Assembly (NCBI GenBank): GCA_945860295.1
Contig: CAMAQH010000003.1
Coordinates: forward strand, 124,001-188,000
Source: Prosthecobacter debontii
Lineage (GTDB): Bacteria; Verrucomicrobiota; Verrucomicrobiia; Verrucomicrobiales; Verrucomicrobiaceae
DNA: 64,000 bases
Reading direction: 5' to 3'
Shown here in pieces: positions 26,265 through 34,976 of the stretch (position 1 is its first letter; every line of letters begins with the position of its first letter). Made by a program: the position numbers and the translations under genes. The notes under the pieces were generated by a model. That model saw only the letters and a program-made list of their open reading frames with translations. It did not search any database and was not told the origin of the DNA.

Positions 26265-27118
26265 GCACTGGCAGATTCGAGCGCAGCGTAGTCGATGGTG
26301 CGCAGGCGGGCTTTCTTGGCTCCCATGCGCGGCACGCAGTCCAGCAGGGCCTGAGTGTAGGGGTGCTGGGGATTGTTGAGCACTTTTTCTGTCGTGCCAG
26401 TCTCGACGATCTGTCCGCGAAACATCACGGCCACGCGGTCAGCGACACCCCGGATGATGCCAAAGTTATGCGTGATGAGGATGAGGCTCATGTCCAGTTC
26501 GCGGCGCAGTGAGGCGAGCAGCTCCATGATCTGTTTTTGGATGGTGACATCCAGCGCCGTGGTGGGCTCATCGGCGATGAGGAGCTTCGGCTGGCAACAC
26601 AGTGCCATGGCGATCATGACGCGCTGCTGCATGCCACCGCTGAGTTCATGAGGGTAGGCCCGCAATCTCTTTTCTGGCTCCGTGATGCCGACTTTGTTGA
26701 GCCAAGCGAGGATTTCAGCATCGCGATCTTTGACCTCGGGGCGATGCAGCGCCACGGCTTCGCCGATCTGCGTGCGCACGGTGAGTACGGGATTCAGAGA
26801 GGTAGTTGGTTCTTGAAAAACATAAGCGATCTCTTTGCCGCGCACCTTCCGCAGTTCCTTTTCCGTCATGTTTAAAATATGATGTCCGGCGATGCTTAAC
26901 TCACTCGCGGTGATGCTCGCTTGCGGCTCAGGCAGAAGCCTTGCGAGCGAGAGCGCCATGGCACTTTTACCGCTTCCACTTTCTCCGACAATGGCAATGG
27001 ATTCACCCTGCTTCAGATCGAGGCTGAGTCCCTTCACGGCTTGAGTGGGTGGTCCGTCATGACGACGGAAGTCGATCTTCAAATCGCGGATGCGCAGGAG
27101 CGGCGGCGTGTCAGGCAT
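26261..27118 (-). CDS. Peptide-type ABC transporter ATP-binding protein (OppD/DppD family)
   Basis: 285 residues from the ATG at 27118. Walker A is [10 protein letters not shown] (about 40), signature [16 protein letters not shown], Walker [13 protein letters not shown], and the H-loop ILITHNFGI. The C-terminal [15 protein letters not shown] is the hallmark of OppD/DppD-type importers. An upstream extension of the frame has no family similarity, and [17 protein letters not shown] is the normal start. No permease genes are nearby. The only related gene is a truncated peptide-binding protein remnant at 27607-27843, so the transporter appears incomplete here or its permeases lie elsewhere. Confidence 0.92.
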   Translation of the reverse strand: MPDTPPLLRIRDLKIDFRRHDGPPTQAVKGLSLDLKQGESIAIVGESGSGKSAMALSLARLLPEPQASITASELSIAGHHILNMTEKELRKVRGKEIAYVFQEPTTSLNPVLTVRTQIGEAVALHRPEVKDRDAEILAWLNKVGITEPEKRLRAYPHELSGGMQQRVMIAMALCCQPKLLIADEPTTALDVTIQKQIMELLASLRRELDMSLILITHNFGIIRGVADRVAVMFRGQIVETGTTEKVLNNPQHPYTQALLDCVPRMGAKKARLRTIDYAALESASA

Positions 27119-27213
27119 GGGGTCATTCAGGGTTCGTTGAAAGTGCTGATGATGTGACCCACGAACCACAAAGACAAGGCGCAAAGCATGGGCTGTAGTC
27201 CTGCCCACAGAGC

Positions 27214-27591
27214 TCATTCTGGCGAAGCGCAAGCGATGTCCGAATTGATGAGCACGAATATCTTGCTGACGTGCATTCCGATGACGTTCGTGGCGAGGGT
27301 TAGCATCTACACGCACCAAGCGGCTATTTTAAACAGAGCGGCAAGGCCACTCTGCAAACATGCCACGGGCCATGACCCAGGACCACTGACGATGAGGGTC
27401 CAGAGAACACTGATGCTGGTCAACATTAGTGTGGCCGTGGCGGCGCTGCTGAAGTCCAGTGCACGCAGGCTCTGGCCAAGTGCTGCGGCTGAGCTATGAA
27501 GGCCGAGTGCGTCTTCGATGCAAATGAGCAGCGCTAATTTCATCAGGATCAATCCACTGGCGCTGAGAAGCGTGGTAAAATAGCAGGTCAT
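27214..27591 (-). pseudogene. Small membrane protein frame interrupted by TAG
   Basis: The minus-strand frame from ATG 27591 gives about 94 hydrophobic residues (LLSASGLILMKLALLICIED, TATLMLTSISVLWTLIVSG), ending at TAG 27309. The same frame continues at once with ATG and 31 more residues (MLTLATNVIGMHVSKIFVLI) to TGA 27216-27214. Codon third positions look coding on both sides of the TAG, so this may be one gene with a nonsense mutation. No family recognised. It lies in the same frame as the peptide-binding-protein remnant just upstream. Between this and the ABC ATPase start nothing else is visible. Confidence 0.4.
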
Positions 27592-27606
27592 GTTCTGGTG
27601 CCAGCT

Positions 27607-27843
27607 TCATTGCTCGGCAAGCGCGGCACCGAGCCGACCTTCACGATCTAAGCAGATGAGTGGCTCATGGATCAAATCGAGAAGTTGCCGCTCAGCTTCC
27701 GTCTCGGGCAGTGCGCCGGGCAGCAGCATCACTACGCCTTCATGTGTTGTGCGGATCGGCTGGCCAGCGTGCCATGCACTCCAGCCGCCTACGGCCAGCG
27801 CCACCAGCGGAAAACAAAGCAGTGTCTTGCGGATCCAAGCCAT
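27607..27843 (-). pseudogene. N-terminal remnant of a peptide-binding (SBP_bac_5 type) protein
   Basis: 78 residues: a signal-peptide-like start (TLLCFPLVALAVGGWSAW), then LPETEAERQLLDLIHEPLIC and LDREGRLGAALAEQ, closely resembling the beginning of oligopeptide-binding proteins. TGA falls exactly where the family has a Trp codon (ALAEQ-W), and SWHQNMTCYF follows in frame, as in functional relatives. After that the similarity is lost. A real protein of the family has more than 500 residues, so this is a truncated, decayed gene next to its likely former ATPase partner. Confidence 0.6.
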
Positions 27844-27894
27844 GCCATGATCGGATTCTAGGCTCGGACTGCCTGCGGTGCAATCAATGCGCGG

Positions 27895-28950
27895 CTACTG
27901 CTGTTTAACAACGTCTAGAAGCGACGGCAGACCTTTCAGCATGTCGGTGCCTGCGGGCAATCCTGCACTCGTCGGTGGCGCAGAACTGGGTTTCTCCGAC
28001 GACTTCAAATAGTGCAAAAAGTCACTGTCCGTACTCAGGATCAGATTCGTGTCTGGTGTGATCACGAGCTTGTAGGCCTCCATCGTTTTGGTGAACTCAA
28101 AAAGCTCAGCTGCCTCAGGCGTTTGGTTGTAGGCCTTTGCATAAATTTCAGTCGCCTTGGCATCAGCAGCGCCTTCGATCTCTTGCACCTTTTTGTAAGC
28201 TTCAGATTCGATGAGCTTCAAGTCACGTTCACGCTCCCCCAAGATTTTGGCGCCTTCACCGGCTCCTTCAGACTTGAAGCGCTCAGCGATCTGAGTGCGC
28301 TCGCTAACCATGCGCTGGTAGATCGTCTGACTCACAGCTGGGGTGTAATTGATCCGCTTGAAGCGCAGATCCATCAGTTCGATGCCGAAGCCTTTTACTT
28401 TCGGCGCAGCGCTGGCGAAGATTTCCTTTTCCAGCTCCGCTCGCCCGCGTGTGATTGGCGACAGGATGCCGATGCGGGCATCTGCGATGGATGCCGTCGC
28501 GCTCACCTCCCGCGCGACCTTGCGATCCTTCGTCGTGCGGATGGCCTCGATGAAATCATGGCGGGCGATCACATTGCGCGTTTCACTTCCCAGTACATCT
28601 GTGAGTCGTGACATCGCGCTGCGTTCATCCCGCAGATTTTCAAAGAACGCGCGCGGCTCGATGATGCGCCAGCGGGCAAAGCTATCGACCACGATGTAAA
28701 CCTTATCCTTCGTGGGCATGTTGGTGGGTGGGCCGTCCCATTCGAGGATGCGTTTATCGAAACGATTCACCGTTTGAATGAACGGCGTCTTGAAGTGCAG
28801 GCCCGCCTCAGTGACAGGCTCGCCCACGGGCTTACCGAACTGAGTGATGATGACCTGCTCGGTCTCGCCAACGGTGTAGAGACTTGTGCTGGCCAGGATA
28901 TAAAGCCCGAAGCCAGCGATGAGGATGAGGAGTGAGAGACCAGATTTCAT
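27895..28950 (-). CDS. hflC: HflC protease modulator (SPFH/prohibitin family)
   Basis: 351 residues. N-terminal membrane anchor LSLLILIAGFGLYILASTSL, then the SPFH domain (GETEQVIITQFGKPVGEPVT, LHFKTPFIQTVNRFDKRI). It then shows the HflC landmark FGIELMDLRFKRINYTPAVS and an Ala/Glu-rich helical region (EIEGAADAKATEIYAKAYNQ). Together with HflK it forms the membrane complex that modulates FtsH proteolysis. The ATG overlaps the hflK stop by four bases (28947-28950). The tail is longer than in enterobacterial HflC, with a Ser/Pro-rich stretch before the end. Confidence 0.95.
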   Translation of the reverse strand: MKSGLSLLILIAGFGLYILASTSLYTVGETEQVIITQFGKPVGEPVTEAGLHFKTPFIQTVNRFDKRILEWDGPPTNMPTKDKVYIVVDSFARWRIIEPRAFFENLRDERSAMSRLTDVLGSETRNVIARHDFIEAIRTTKDRKVAREVSATASIADARIGILSPITRGRAELEKEIFASAAPKVKGFGIELMDLRFKRINYTPAVSQTIYQRMVSERTQIAERFKSEGAGEGAKILGERERDLKLIESEAYKKVQEIEGAADAKATEIYAKAYNQTPEAAELFEFTKTMEAYKLVITPDTNLILSTDSDFLHYLKSSEKPSSAPPTSAGLPAGTDMLKGLPSLLDVVKQQ

Positions 28951-29966
28951 CGGGAAGTATTCTTGGAGTTGTTGGCAGGAGCCGTTTTGTTTGGCTGCAA
29001 GTTCATGAGTGGCAGGAACTGCGGCACTTTGTCATCGATGATGATTTTTCCAGGCACGTTTGGCAGCACCTCACTCAGGGTTTCTAGGTAGATGCGCTTC
29101 TTCGTCACGGCAGGTGCTTTCTGGTATTCGGTCAGCAGAGCCTTGAAGCGTGCCGTGTCACCCTCCGCCTCATTGACGCGCTGTGTGGCATAGCCCTCTG
29201 CCTGACTGACACTTTGTTCGGCCTTGCCGCGCGCTTCGGGGATAACGCGGTTGTACTCGCCATTAGCTTGGTTGATGGAGGATTCCTTTTGCTGCTGCGC
29301 GCGGTTCACTTCATCAAAGCTGTCTTTCACTTCGAGCGGTGGGTTTACATTACCGAGCTGCACTTGGTCGATGTGGATGCCCATGTTCAGTGTGCTGGCG
29401 ATGGTTTGCAGCTTTTCGAGCGCCTTCACCTCCATCTCCTGACGGCCCACCGTGAGCACCTCATCGATGGAGCGATCACCCACCACTTCACGCATCACTG
29501 ACTCAGATAGATCACGCAGGGTCGTCTGCGGTTCGAGGAAGTTAAAAACATAGGCGCGTGCTTCAGAGATGTGGAACTGCACCACCCACTCGACCACCGC
29601 CGCATTGAGATCACCCGTAACCATATTCTTCTCCAGCTCCATGTCCCCGCCATCGCGGTTGTATTGGTAATCGTTCAGCGCACCGCGCGTGCCGTAGCCG
29701 AACTCCAGCTTCAATTGCCGCCGCACTTCCACAAAGGTCACCTGATCCAGGCCAAAGGGCAGTTTGAAATGCAGCCCCGGTTCTTTGGTGGTCAGATATT
29801 TGCCAAAGCGCTGCACGATGGCCACTGAACTGGCCGGCACTTGGTAGAAGCTAGAAAAGCCGCCGATCACGACGAGCAGAGCAAGCACTGCTAGTAAAAC
29901 GCGTGCCGGATTCAGTCGAAAGCTCGCTGGGTCAAAAGGGAGCGTGTTGGGTTGGTTAATGGCCAT
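28947..29966 (-). CDS. hflK: HflK protease modulator (SPFH/prohibitin family)
   Basis: 339 residues. A single membrane segment (VLLAVLALLVVIGGFSSFYQ, about residues 23-42) precedes the SPFH domain (VPASSVAIVQRFGKYLTTKE, EPGLHFKLPFGLDQV). The HflK-type helix follows (IHIDQVQLGNVNPPLEVKDS, FDEVNRAQQQKESSINQANG). It acts with HflC at the membrane to control FtsH. First gene of the hflKC pair. The start at 29966 is supported by the short polar N-terminus before the anchor. It lacks the long Gly-rich cytoplasmic N-terminus of E. coli HflK. Confidence 0.95.
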   Translation of the reverse strand: MAINQPNTLPFDPASFRLNPARVLLAVLALLVVIGGFSSFYQVPASSVAIVQRFGKYLTTKEPGLHFKLPFGLDQVTFVEVRRQLKLEFGYGTRGALNDYQYNRDGGDMELEKNMVTGDLNAAVVEWVVQFHISEARAYVFNFLEPQTTLRDLSESVMREVVGDRSIDEVLTVGRQEMEVKALEKLQTIASTLNMGIHIDQVQLGNVNPPLEVKDSFDEVNRAQQQKESSINQANGEYNRVIPEARGKAEQSVSQAEGYATQRVNEAEGDTARFKALLTEYQKAPAVTKKRIYLETLSEVLPNVPGKIIIDDKVPQFLPLMNLQPNKTAPANNSKNTSR

Positions 29967-30074
29967 GAGTTCCCCCCTTAGCCGAGATCGTTCCGCATTC
30001 CAAGATGTTCCTCCGCCTCAGTTTGTTTTCAGTCGCCGTGTTGCTACTCACTCAGCGCAGCCTTTATTGAAGTC

Positions 30075-30659
30075 ATGACCGACTGGGAAAAATGCTACGT
30101 CGAAGGCCACATGCCATGGAACAAGGGAGCGCCATCACCGCCTATGCTGGAGTGGGTGCATCATCATCAGCCGCAAGGGCGTGCGCTGATGCCCGGCTGT
30201 GGCGTCGGTCATGATCTGGCGATGCTCGTCACGCAGGGTGTAGATGCGACGGGGCTCGATCTATCTCCGACCGGTATCGAGATGGCCAAGACGACTTACC
30301 CCGCCTTGTCCGAGCGCTTCGTGGTTGGCGATTTGTTTGCCATGCCCGCAGATTGGCTGGGGCATTATGATTTTGTTTTTGAGCACACTTGTCTCTGTGC
30401 CTTGCCGCCGGACTTGCGCGCTGATTATGAAAAAGCAGTGAACAGCGTGCTCAAGCGGGGCGGGTTGCTCGTCGGCATCTGGTTCATCAATCCTGAAATG
30501 GACCCAGGAGAAAGCGGTCCGCCGTTTGGCATCCCGACGTCAGAATTGGACACGCTCTTTTCTGCACCACGCTGGGAGGTGGTCGAAGATGTTGTGCCCG
30601 AAGTCGGCCACGGCGGACGAGTCGGTCGTGAACGACTGCGTGTTCTCCGGAAACTTTGA
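30075..30659 (+). CDS. SAM-dependent methyltransferase, TPMT/thiol-methyltransferase type
   Basis: 194 residues. The opening WEKCYVEGHMPWNKGAPSP matches the thiopurine/thiol methyltransferase family (PF05724). The SAM-binding motif I region is RALMPGCGVGHDLAMLV (residues about 38-54), followed by VDATGLDLSPTGIEMAK and the DFVFEHTCLCALPP motif typical of the family. It may detoxify thiols or halides by methylation; the substrate cannot be read from the sequence. Its TGA ends at 30659 and the converging gene stops at 30660, so there is no spacer. Confidence 0.85.
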   Translation: MTDWEKCYVEGHMPWNKGAPSPPMLEWVHHHQPQGRALMPGCGVGHDLAMLVTQGVDATGLDLSPTGIEMAKTTYPALSERFVVGDLFAMPADWLGHYDFVFEHTCLCALPPDLRADYEKAVNSVLKRGGLLVGIWFINPEMDPGESGPPFGIPTSELDTLFSAPRWEVVEDVVPEVGHGGRVGRERLRVLRKL

Positions 30660-31415
30660 TCAAAGATACGGCTCGATCGGCAGCTTGCCGTTGGACGCAC
30701 AAATGAACATCGTGCCCGGCTTCACCACACTCGGTGACGTGCTGACTTTTCCACCTGCGGCTTCGACGAGCATCACGCCAGCAGCGATGTCCCAGAGGCT
30801 GATCTGCTCCTCAACATAAGCATCGAGGCGGCCACAGGCAATGTAAGCCAAAGCGAGCGCGGCACTGCCGAGCATGCGCGTCTTGCGCACATCATAGGCG
30901 ATGCGTTTGTAGCGCTCGAAGCCAGCATCGAGTGCGGATTTACTCTTCGAGAATCCAACGGTGACGACTGCTTCCGCCATCGTCGCACGTGGGCTGACAG
31001 AGATGGGCTTGCCATTAAGCATGGGTGGCCCGCCTTTGATCACGCTCCAGGTTTCATTCATCATCGGATCATGGATCACGCCAAGCAGCATCTCCTTGGT
31101 ATGGCGATTCCGTGCTGCGATGGACACGCAGAAGTGAGGAATATTAAAGTAGTAGTTCACCGTGCCGTCGATGGGATCGACGATCCATTCGACATCGCCA
31201 TCACCACCGAGGTCGCCCTCTTCCTCACCGAGGATCGCATGAGTGGGGTCGTTCTTCAGAATGATCTCGGTGATGAGCTTCTGGCTGCGCACATCGAGCT
31301 CCAGCTTGATGTCGTGGCGCTGCATCTCATTGACCGTGAGATCAGAGCCAAAGTTGCTTTTGATGAGCAGACCCGCCTGCATGGCGGCGTCGAGAGCGAT
31401 GGGTAGGAGTGACAT
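30660..31415 (-). CDS. Inositol monophosphatase family protein
   Basis: 251 residues. Metal- and phosphate-binding motifs of the family are present: ILGEEEGDLG (Glu pair), WIVDPIDGTVNYYFNIPHFC (DPIDGT), and WDIAAGVMLVEAAGG near the C-terminus. It hydrolyses inositol-phosphate-like sugar phosphates in the cytoplasm; SuhB-like or another sugar phosphatase role is possible. Small differences from the consensus, such as TVNYYFN in place of T-x-N-F-x-H, suggest substrate divergence. Monocistronic, abutting the methyltransferase gene tail to tail. Confidence 0.92.
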   Translation of the reverse strand: MSLLPIALDAAMQAGLLIKSNFGSDLTVNEMQRHDIKLELDVRSQKLITEIILKNDPTHAILGEEEGDLGGDGDVEWIVDPIDGTVNYYFNIPHFCVSIAARNRHTKEMLLGVIHDPMMNETWSVIKGGPPMLNGKPISVSPRATMAEAVVTVGFSKSKSALDAGFERYKRIAYDVRKTRMLGSAALALAYIACGRLDAYVEEQISLWDIAAGVMLVEAAGGKVSTSPSVVKPGTMFICASNGKLPIEPYL

Positions 31416-31545
31416 GAGTGAAGATGCAGCGTAGCGCAGGAGCAGGAGCGGCCGGAGAGCTGCAATTCATCCTTGTTACATGCCCTCCCTCATGGCAAGC
31501 AATGCTTCAAAGCTGGCAGCATTTCTCATCACAGTTGTTAAAAAC

Positions 31546-31926
31546 ATGCCGAAACCCAAGTCTCAAGCTTTCACTCGCATCCGAACGGAGGTCATTCGTC
31601 TCCTGGCTCTCATCCCGGCTGGGAAATTCACCACCTATGGTAGCGTCGCACTTCACATGAATGTGGCACCTCGGCATGTGGCGAGCGTGACTAGCCGACT
31701 GACTGAAGGAGAATCAGCCACGCTGCCCTGGCACCGCATTGTGAGTGCTGAAGGGCGGATCAGCCAAAACATGCCCATTGAACTCGCGGCCGTGCAAAGA
31801 ACCCGACTCGAAGCCGAGGGACTAACCCTCAATGACAAAGGCTATATCAAAAACTCCGACGCCCATTTTCATGTCGTCGGCATTCGTCGTGAGATCCGCT
31901 GGAGCGACTCAAGTTTGGCATTTTGA
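31546..31926 (+). CDS. Alkyltransferase-like protein (ATL), Cys-less MGMT relative
   Basis: 126 residues from the ATG at 31546; an upstream ATG would add 22 residues not seen in the family. The helix-turn-helix DNA-binding part is present (IPAGKFTTYGSVALHMNVAP, RHVASVTSRL). The active-site motif is LPWHRIV in place of PCHR, so the methyl-accepting Cys is replaced by Trp. Such ATL proteins bind O6-alkylguanine without repairing it and pass the lesion to nucleotide excision repair. The segment SAEGRISQNM follows as in family members. A C-terminal extension of about 25 residues has no recognised function. Confidence 0.85.
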   Translation: MPKPKSQAFTRIRTEVIRLLALIPAGKFTTYGSVALHMNVAPRHVASVTSRLTEGESATLPWHRIVSAEGRISQNMPIELAAVQRTRLEAEGLTLNDKGYIKNSDAHFHVVGIRREIRWSDSSLAF

Positions 31927-31927
31927 T

Positions 31928-32572
31928 CTAACGATCTCTTGGTTCTAATCGAGTGATCTGCGTGATCAGTTCGCTCGCGAGCAGCGTCTTACTTTGCTGC
32001 TGCAAGATTTGAGTCCGGCCATCTGAGAAGCAAAGCGTGACAGCGTTTTCCGCACTGTCGAACCCGATACCCGGCTGAGACACGTCGTTGGCAATCACCA
32101 GATCGCAGCCTTTGCGCACAAGCTTGTCCTGCGCGTGCTCGACGATTTTCTCCGTCTCCGCTGCGAAGCCGACGAGACAGCCTTTGAAGCCAAACAGGCT
32201 CCGAGCCGAACCGAGAATGTCCTCCGTGCGTTCCAATTCGAGCGTCAGTGTGGCGGCACTCTTCTTGATCTTCTGCTCTGATTTGATGACAGGTCGGTAG
32301 TCCGCCACCGCTGCCGCAAAGATGGCTATATCCGCATGGGAGATGTGCTGTTGCACCGCCTCAAACATCTCGCGTGCTGTCTCCACTTTCACCAGCTTGA
32401 TGCCAGTGGGTGCAGGCAGAAAAACCGGCCCAGAAATCAAAGTTACCTCATGCCCCGCATCCCGCGCCATCTCCGCCAGCGCATAGCCCATGCGTCCCGA
32501 GGAACGGTTTGTGAGATACCGCACCGGATCAAGTGGCTCACGAGTCGGTCCAGCCGTGATGAGGAAATGCAT
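31928..32572 (-). CDS. coaB: Phosphopantothenate-cysteine ligase (CoaB), stand-alone
   Basis: 214 residues. The protein consists only of the CoaB half of the usual CoaBC fusion: ITAGPTREPLDPVRYLTNRS, SGRMGYALAEMARDAGHEVT, IFAAAVADYRP, LVGFAAETE and DLVIANDVSQPGIGFDSAEN. It catalyses condensation of phosphopantothenate with cysteine in CoA synthesis. No CoaC decarboxylase domain or separate coaC gene is in the window, so CoaC must be encoded elsewhere. It converges on the ATL gene with a 1-bp gap. Confidence 0.93.
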   Translation of the reverse strand: MHFLITAGPTREPLDPVRYLTNRSSGRMGYALAEMARDAGHEVTLISGPVFLPAPTGIKLVKVETAREMFEAVQQHISHADIAIFAAAVADYRPVIKSEQKIKKSAATLTLELERTEDILGSARSLFGFKGCLVGFAAETEKIVEHAQDKLVRKGCDLVIANDVSQPGIGFDSAENAVTLCFSDGRTQILQQQSKTLLASELITQITRLEPRDR

Positions 32573-32653
32573 GGGTGCATCTTCCGTCGCTGGAAGCGGT
32601 GGTCAAACGCCAGCGCGTCTCGTAGCAGCGGGCGTCAGAACGCAGAAGATATC

Positions 32654-33088
32654 TCACGGACAAACAATCATGCCTGCAACTTTTGCCAGACGCCGCTGCG
32701 CTCCATCAAAGCTGATGAAGTGTGTTGCCCCCAGCTCCTGGGCAGAAGCGACATGAACGATGTCCATCGCCCCATAGGTTTCTGGGCCGACGTGATGGAG
32801 ACTCAGGCGCTGAGCAGCGGGATAAATCCGTCTGTTCGAGATTTCGCGTCGCTCGATCAAGCCTTCGAGCCGTGCTCGTTGTAGTCCAGCCAGAGATTGA
32901 TCAGCCCTGGCCTTGTCCCAACGACCGTCCCATTCGCCGCACCAAATCGTATTCTCCGCCTCGAAAAGAGCCATCCTCGAAACCAGCAGTGGCACCAAAG
33001 ATTGCTTCCTCCACCATCGCCAGGCGGTGACGCCGTTTTGATTGCCTACAAGGGCCGACACAAGGAAGCTGGCGTCAGCGGAGATCAT
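32654..33088 (-). CDS. PIN-domain toxin (VapC-like)
   Basis: 144 residues with the PIN acid set: Asp in MISADASFLVSAL, Glu in FEAENTI, Asp in GAMDIVHVASAQEL, and Asp in FISFDGAQ. It is predicted to be a ribonuclease toxin. The start at 33088 is 4 nt after the stop of a short ORF (33093-33251) that is the candidate antitoxin. Tryptophan-rich N-terminal part (WRWWRKQ). 81 bp separate it from coaB downstream. Confidence 0.82.
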   Translation of the reverse strand: MISADASFLVSALVGNQNGVTAWRWWRKQSLVPLLVSRMALFEAENTIWCGEWDGRWDKARADQSLAGLQRARLEGLIERREISNRRIYPAAQRLSLHHVGPETYGAMDIVHVASAQELGATHFISFDGAQRRLAKVAGMIVCP

Positions 33089-33092
33089 GCTT

Positions 33093-33251
33093 TCAGCGAG
33101 ATCTCAGGCTGCGGATGTATTGCGCGGCATCCACCTCGCTGCCCGTACCTTTGTGGGCGAATTCACGGTAAAACTTATCGAATACCTCTTTGGTAAGTAG
33201 CTTGCGGACGGGCTCTCGCCGTTTGGAAGCTGTGGAAGACTGAGTTTTCAC
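33093..33251 (-). CDS. Very short candidate antitoxin of the PIN pair
   Basis: 52 residues from a GTG start at 33251, reading VKTQSSTASKRREPVRKLLT, KEVFDKFYREFAHKGTGSEV and DAAQYIRSLRSR. The N-terminus is basic and the rest helical. The stop lies 4 nt before the PIN start, the expected antitoxin-toxin spacing. No antitoxin family is recognised, and the length is below the usual 70-90 residues. It could be truncated, or the antitoxin could be of a minimal type. The upstream 150 bp to xylB hold nothing else recognisable. Confidence 0.5.
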   Translation of the reverse strand: MKTQSSTASKRREPVRKLLTKEVFDKFYREFAHKGTGSEVDAAQYIRSLRSR

Positions 33252-33402
33252 AGCCCAAGGATGCCTCTAACTTTCTGCTTTGGCAAACGAGACATTTTGT
33301 CTGGCCTACTCGGACGGCATGCTGACGCCTTCCACTACAATGCATTTGCCCTCATCGAAGCGACCCGCCATCATCGCGGCCACACTTTAACCCATCAGCA
33401 CC

Positions 33403-34902
33403 ATGTATTTCCTCGGCATCGACAGCGGCACCCAGAGCACGAAGGCCATCGTACTCGACCTCGACAGCGGTAAGATTCTAGCCTCCGGGCACAGCGCCTA
33501 TGATTTGATCGAAGGCCTGCCTGCGGGTCATCTGGAGCAGCATCCGCAAAGCTGGATCGACGCAGTGGAAAGCAGCGTGAAGCAGTGCCTGGAGAAGATC
33601 GGCGCGGATAAATCCAAGATCGCGGGGATCGGTGTGAGTGGTCAGCAGCACGGGCTGGTGGCGCTCGGTGCCGATGACAAACCCGTGCGTCCTGCCAAGC
33701 TGTGGTGTGATACTTCGACACAGGCTCAGTGCGCTGAGATCGCCCATGAGTTCGGTGGTCAGCCGGGCGTCATCGCTTTGGCGGGGAATGCCATACTGCC
33801 CGGCTACACGATCCCGAAGCTACTTTGGATCAAACAAAACGAGCCTGAGAACTTCGCCAAGATCGCCTCCATTTTGTTGCCGCATGATTACATCAACTTC
33901 TGGCTCAGCGGTGTGAAGCGCATGGAGTATGGCGATGCCTCCGGCATGGGCATCCTCAACGTGAACACGCGGCAGTGGTGCTACGACTTGTGTGATTACA
34001 TCGACCCGCGTGTGCGTTCCATGCTGCCTGAGCTTGGGTCGAGTCTCAGCGTGCATGGTCGGCTTCGTCCTGAACTGGCGAAAGCCTGGGGACTCGGCGA
34101 CAACGTCATTATCTCTGCCGGTGGTGGGGATAACATGATGGGAGCAATTGGCACGGGGAACATCAAACCTGGTGTCATCACCGCCAGCTTCGGCACTAGT
34201 GGCACGCTTTACGGCGTCGCCGGTTCACCTGTGGTCGATGGCCAGGGCGAAGTAGCCGCTTTCTGCGACAGCACCGATCAATGGCTGCCGCTCGTTTGCA
34301 CCATGAATGTCACCGTCGTCACCGAGCAAGTGCGCGACATGTATGGCTGGGATTTGCGGCAGCTTGAAGACGCCGTGAAATCGTCGCCTATCGGAGCCGA
34401 TGGCGTGATGTTCTTGCCTTACCTCAATGGCGAGCGCACGCCGAATCTGCCCAACGGCACAGGCGTGCTCCACGGCCTGCGCCCCACCAACATGACGGCG
34501 GCAAACATCGCCCGTGCCGCAGTCGAAGGTGCGACACTTGGCCTCGCCTATGGTTTGAAACGCTTCCGTGATCTCGGCATGAACCCCACCGAGATCCGCC
34601 TCACAGGTGGCGGCAGCAAAAGCGCGACCTGGAGACAAATCGCCGCCGATTGCTTCAATGCCGAAGTCGTCACGCTGAGCACCAGCGAAGGGGCCGCCCT
34701 CGGCGGAGCCATACAGGCCGCGTATGCGCAAGCCAACGAGCAGAGTGAAACTATCAGCTACGAACAGCTCTGTGCGAAACTCGTCACGCTCGATGAATCC
34801 ACGCGCTGCAAACCAAACGCAGCAAATGCCAAGCTCTACGCCGAGCAGCTCGAACGCCAGATGGACCTGACCGGTCGGCTTCAGCAGACGGGATGGCTCT
34901 GA
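33403..34902 (+). CDS. xylB: Xylulokinase
   Basis: 499 residues, normal FGGY-kinase length. N-terminal ATP/sugar site YFLGIDSGTQSTKAIVLDLD, then GIGVSGQQHGLVAL (xylulokinase-type QQHG), AKLWCDTS and the aspartate-bearing segment MEYGDASGMGILNV. The C-terminal domain has GTSGTLYGV, FLPYLNGERTPNLPNG and RLTGGGSKSATWRQIAADCF. It phosphorylates D-xylulose to xylulose 5-phosphate. No xylose isomerase or transporter is adjacent. The next gene on the same strand is a Gfo/Idh/MocA oxidoreductase 74 bp away, so the two could be co-transcribed for sugar use. Confidence 0.95.
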   Translation: MYFLGIDSGTQSTKAIVLDLDSGKILASGHSAYDLIEGLPAGHLEQHPQSWIDAVESSVKQCLEKIGADKSKIAGIGVSGQQHGLVALGADDKPVRPAKLWCDTSTQAQCAEIAHEFGGQPGVIALAGNAILPGYTIPKLLWIKQNEPENFAKIASILLPHDYINFWLSGVKRMEYGDASGMGILNVNTRQWCYDLCDYIDPRVRSMLPELGSSLSVHGRLRPELAKAWGLGDNVIISAGGGDNMMGAIGTGNIKPGVITASFGTSGTLYGVAGSPVVDGQGEVAAFCDSTDQWLPLVCTMNVTVVTEQVRDMYGWDLRQLEDAVKSSPIGADGVMFLPYLNGERTPNLPNGTGVLHGLRPTNMTAANIARAAVEGATLGLAYGLKRFRDLGMNPTEIRLTGGGSKSATWRQIAADCFNAEVVTLSTSEGAALGGAIQAAYAQANEQSETISYEQLCAKLVTLDESTRCKPNAANAKLYAEQLERQMDLTGRLQQTGWL

Positions 34903-34976
34903 TTGGCATGTAAACTGATGCACGAAAAATGTCTTGGCTGCGTATGAATGTGCCTGTTTTCTACAGACCCATCTCT

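Noticed and set aside
30005-30070. 21-residue hydrophobic ORF before the methyltransferase
   Set aside because: Too short to support without a homologue or visible ribosome-binding site; probably chance.
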